NCBI GenBank assembly: GCA_037953745.1
Contig: JBAKBP010007933.1
Span: 1-64,000, forward strand
Source: Lithodes maja
Lineage: Eukaryota > Arthropoda > Malacostraca > Decapoda > Lithodidae
DNA: 64,000 nt
Direction of reading: 5' to 3'
Part shown: positions 60,889-64,000 of the stretch, in pieces
Layout: every line of letters starts with the position of its first letter
How positions within the stretch are numbered: the stretch's first letter is position 1
Notes under the pieces: generated by a model
Told to the model about the DNA's origin: nothing
Seen by the model: the letters and a program-made list of their open reading frames with translations, nothing else
Databases searched by the model: none
Position numbers and translations under genes: made by a program

Positions 60889-63800
60889 TTAATTCCCGCC
60901 TCCTAAGATATGTTTGTCATACCGTGCTTTGAAACTATGCACCGATGGTGCAGACACTACTTCGGCTGGCAATTTGTTCCACCCACTAATCGAGTTGGTA
61001 GGAAATCTTTTACTTTTCAGATCAGATTTACTATTAAGCACTTTTAGTTTGTAGCTGTGACCTCTTGTTCTCTCACCTCCATCCCTCTCTATGAAATTTT
61101 CTTGGTCGATTTTGTCAATACCTCTAACACATTTGTATATCTGAATTTGCTGTCCTCGTTTCCTTCTCTGTTCCAGTGTAGGTAGATTCAATCTCTCGAG
61201 CCTCTCTTGGTACTCCAAATTTTCCAAACCTGGGATCATCCTCGTAGCTGCTCTCTGTACCCTCTCAATTTTGTGGATATGTTTCTTCATGTGAGGGGAC
61301 CACACTACAGATGCATATTCCATCCTGGGTCTTATTATTGCCGTTATTATTTGTTTCATGGTGTTTTCATTAAGATAATTGAAAGACATCCTGATATTTG
61401 CCAATAGTGCTAGTGATTCTCTCACTATCTTATTTACATGGCTTTCTGGAGACATGTTATCCTTAAATTCTATCCCCAAGTCTTTTTCTTTTTCTGCTTT
61501 GGGAATCACTTCGTTGCCTAGTTTATAATCTTTTCTAGGTCTGTACTTGCTTTTACCCATTTCTAGAGTCTTGCATTTCCCTGCATTGAACTCCATATTC
61601 CATTTGATGCTCCATTCATGGATCTTTTGCAAATCTGCTTGGAGCTCAAGGCAATCCTCCTGGGTTCTGATCGTTTTAAGCAGCTTAGCATCGTCCGCAA
61701 ACATGCTCATGTAGCTTGTTAGTCCCTCAGGTAAGTCATTTACAAATATTAGAAACATGATTGGGGCTAGGACAGATCCTTGTGGTACTCCACTCGTAAT
61801 TTGAGTCCAGTTTGACAATTTCCCCCTTACTGTTGTTCTCATCTGTCTTCCGCTAAGGTAGCTCTCCATCCATTTCAGCAGTTTGTCTCCTACTTTTCCC
61901 TCATGTTTTAATTTCCATAGCAATCTCTTGTGTGGAACTTTGTCAAATGCCTTTTTAAAGTCTAGGTAGTCTTGTCCACTGTGTCTATTACTCTAGAGTA
62001 AAAACTCAACAAGTTGCTTACACATGATCTGCCTCCTCTGAATCCAAATTGTCGGTCAGTAATTAATCTTTTGGATTCCAGGTACAGTAGGGTCTCACAT
62101 AGAACGAGAAATTGGTCGATAAATGAGGTCGTTCTATGTGAATTCGCTCTATGTGAAACACGCACCTTATGGGAATAATTGATATTGGTCGATCGGTCCT
62201 CCCGTACGTACCCTTACATTTATACTCATTCACACCCATGCATACCAAAACATATATAAATGATAAGTTATGCATATAAATTATGAAATAGGCATATTGT
62301 TGCTTACCTTAAATCTAATAGGGATGGTAATTTGGTGGCCCAATATGGTCAATGTTCACTGTTCACTGAAAGCGTAAATTTCCGTCAGGAGCATATGTGC
62401 GGGTTCGTCACTGAGGCAAAAAGATGGCGGACTGCCTCCCTCTCCTCCCTCCCTGCCCAGCATCCCAAGCGTCTCAGATGACAGTGACGTCACAATGCGC
62501 AACCTACGTCAAGTCACTTGACGTTTTGTACGATATTTCGGCGCTCTATATGAGAACTCCTCGGATTTGCCCTACTTTGATGGCGAAATCGTTCTATGTG
62601 ATCACATTCGTTTCTAACAAAAATTTTGGAACAATATTTTAGGTCGTTCGTTCTATAAGAGAATCGTTCTATGCGAACACGTTCTATGTGAGACCCTACT
62701 GTAGTTCACCCATTTGTCCCTTATTAATCCTTCCAGAATCTTCATGAGGATGCTCAATAGTGATACAGGTCTATAGTTCAGTGGTTTATCTCTGCTTCCT
62801 CCCTTAAATATAGGAATAATGTTTGCTCTTTTCCATTCTGTAGGTACTATCCCTGTGTCCAATGATTTGGTCATTATATCATATAACGGTATACTCAGTT
62901 CCTTGGCATTTTCTTTAATAATACAGCCTGATACTCCGTCCGGTCCGGCGGCTTTGTTTGGATCCACCTTACTCATTTTGTCTATGAGCTCTGGTCTGTT
63001 AAATGTGACTTCCGGCATTTCCTCTGTACCTATCTCATTGGTTTCTGGTGCAATGAATTCTCCTTCTTTTGTAAATACTGATGCAAAATTTCTATTTAGT
63101 TCTTCCGCAATTTCTGTATCCTCTTCTATGATTCTGTTTCCACTTTTAATCTTTACGATCGTGGCTTTTATCTTCCTTTTGCCGTTTACAAACTTGAAAA
63201 ACATTTTTGGATTCTTTTCATAGTTCTCCACTATCCCTTTTTCATGGTTTGCCTCTGACCTCCTCCTCATTTCTGTGTATTTGTTTCTCTCCTCTTTATA
63301 CTTTTGCCTGTGATCTTCCGAATCCCAGTTTCTCATCTTTTTCCAGGCTTTGTTTTTTGCTTCCTGTGCTTGCCTACATTCGCGGTTAAACCATACTTTG
63401 CGATTACTTTTTTTCCTTTTATTAATGTACTTAGGGACAAAAGTTTTTATACCAGTATCATAGATCTCCATGAATGCCTTGAGTTTTTTGTCTACCTCAC
63501 TTTCAGATAACACCTGATCCCAATTTTGTGACTTGAAAAAATCCCGTAGTCCTTCGAAATCGGTTCTGGAATACATCCAGTGATTTTCCTTGTGCTTTTC
63601 CCTTCCCTTGGGTAGATTATACTTCAATAGTAAGTCTATGTCTAGAACTGAATGGTCGCTTTTTCCTAGTGGGCATAGGTACTGAATACTTTGAACCTCC
63701 TCCTCCCTTCTTGTGAATAGAAGGTCCAATCTAGCTGGTTGATCACTTCCCCTTACTCTTGTTGACTCTTTTACATGTTGGTATATAGAATTTTCCATGG

Positions 63801-64000
63801 CCATACTTAAAAATTCATAGCCCCAACTTTCCTCTCCTGTTCCGGCTTCAAGATCTTCCCAATTCACTTCCTTGCAGTTAAAGTCCCAACACATGACTAT
63901 TTCATCCTTTGAAGCCAAGATATTTCCTAGCACACTAATTGTTTCCTTACGCATTAGGCTATGCTCCTCCTTACCCCATGTCTTCGTCTTGGGAGGTACA
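60889..64000 (-). pseudogene. LINE G ORF2 (endonuclease C-terminal part to RT end)
   Basis: From the window edge: VPPKTKTWGKEEHSLMRKE, then CWDFNCKEVNWE (the usual Gly of GDFN is Trp), ARLDLLFTRREEE, LGKSDHSVLDI. Connector to ~62990, RT fingers KVDPNKAAGPDGVSG and YRPVSLLSILMKILEGLI, then DKWVNY|MITE|LESKRLITDRQFGFRG. A small deletion near 61960 (VIDTVDKT / DYLDFKKAFDK) shifts the frame. GVPQGSVLAPIMFLIFVND and SMFADDAKLL (catalytic FADD) follow, then RTRGHSYKLKVLNSKSD, stop at 60889. Confidence 0.9.
62085..62701. mobile_element. TA-flanked MITE (CAGTAGGGTCTCACAT family), copy 2
   Basis: TA at 62083-62084 and 62702-62703. Ends CAGTAGGGTCTCACATAGAA and its mirror CAGTAGGGTCTCACATAGAA, identical over 20 bp. 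Shares TTTTGTACGATATTTCGGCG and CCTCGGATTTG words with the 357-bp relative at 42103-42459 but is 617 bp. Removal with one TA restores NYLESKRL in LINE G, so it inserted by a clean cut at TA. Confidence 0.92.

Larger units (their letters stand above)
60829..64000 (-). mobile_element. CR1/Jockey-group LINE G, continuing beyond the window
   Basis: 3' tail on the minus strand is two copies of ACAACTAGTGTAAGT into (AC)n (60824-60858). A MITE (62085-62701) is inserted in the RT fingers. The 5' part with most of the endonuclease is outside the window. Confidence 0.88.

Noticed and set aside
60540..60932. Cys-Val repeat proteins
   Set aside because: They are translations of (GT)n microsatellite and poly(G) runs.

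Overview
The window is eukaryotic and repeat-dominated; no ordinary host gene could be supported. The mix of piggyBac, pogo/Tigger, CR1/L2/Jockey-group and RTE-like LINEs, a tRNA-headed SINE and many simple repeats suggests an arthropod, most plausibly a crustacean (possibly decapod). That is inference from TE content, not from a marker gene. Almost every long ORF belongs to a transposable element, many nested with their target-site duplications (TSDs) still readable.

Layout. 0-5.8 kb: a gag-like ORF (minus) preceded by two abutting 1.85-kb direct repeats. 6.9-11.5 kb: a decayed minus-strand LINE split by a foldback TIR element (which carries a SINE) and by a SINE-like element with an RTE-type tail. 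12.0-23.3 kb: TTAA-bounded elements abutting one another, including a piggyBac with an intact 966-aa transposase, a second broken piggyBac, and several MITE-like units. 23.5-29.7 kb: a near-full-length LINE whose first ~35 bases match the 5' end of U4 snRNA; a recent RTE copy splits it. 30.8-32.3 kb: two TTAA MITEs. 33.9-38.6 kb: a complete pogo/Tigger element with an intact 794-aa transposase and another RTE copy. 39.5-41.6 kb: two LINE fragments. 41.9-50.5 kb: a large TIR element containing a MITE, a second copy of the 25-kb LINE, two related TIR elements with internal satellite-like arrays, and a second SINE copy. 50.9-64.0 kb: a pile of 5'-truncated CR1/Jockey-group LINEs joined at (GT)n tails, one nearly full-length (ORF1 plus ORF2) but split by a third RTE copy, and one cut by a MITE and running off the window.

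How the parts work together: autonomous elements (piggyBac, pogo, RTE-like LINE, CR1-group LINEs) sit beside shorter elements sharing their ends (TTAA MITEs, TA MITEs, a SINE with an RTE-like tail), so autonomous/non-autonomous partnerships can be proposed from this window alone. The strongest candidate for something undescribed is the U4-headed LINE, because a paralogous empty site 6 kb away fixes its 5' boundary exactly at the U4-like sequence.
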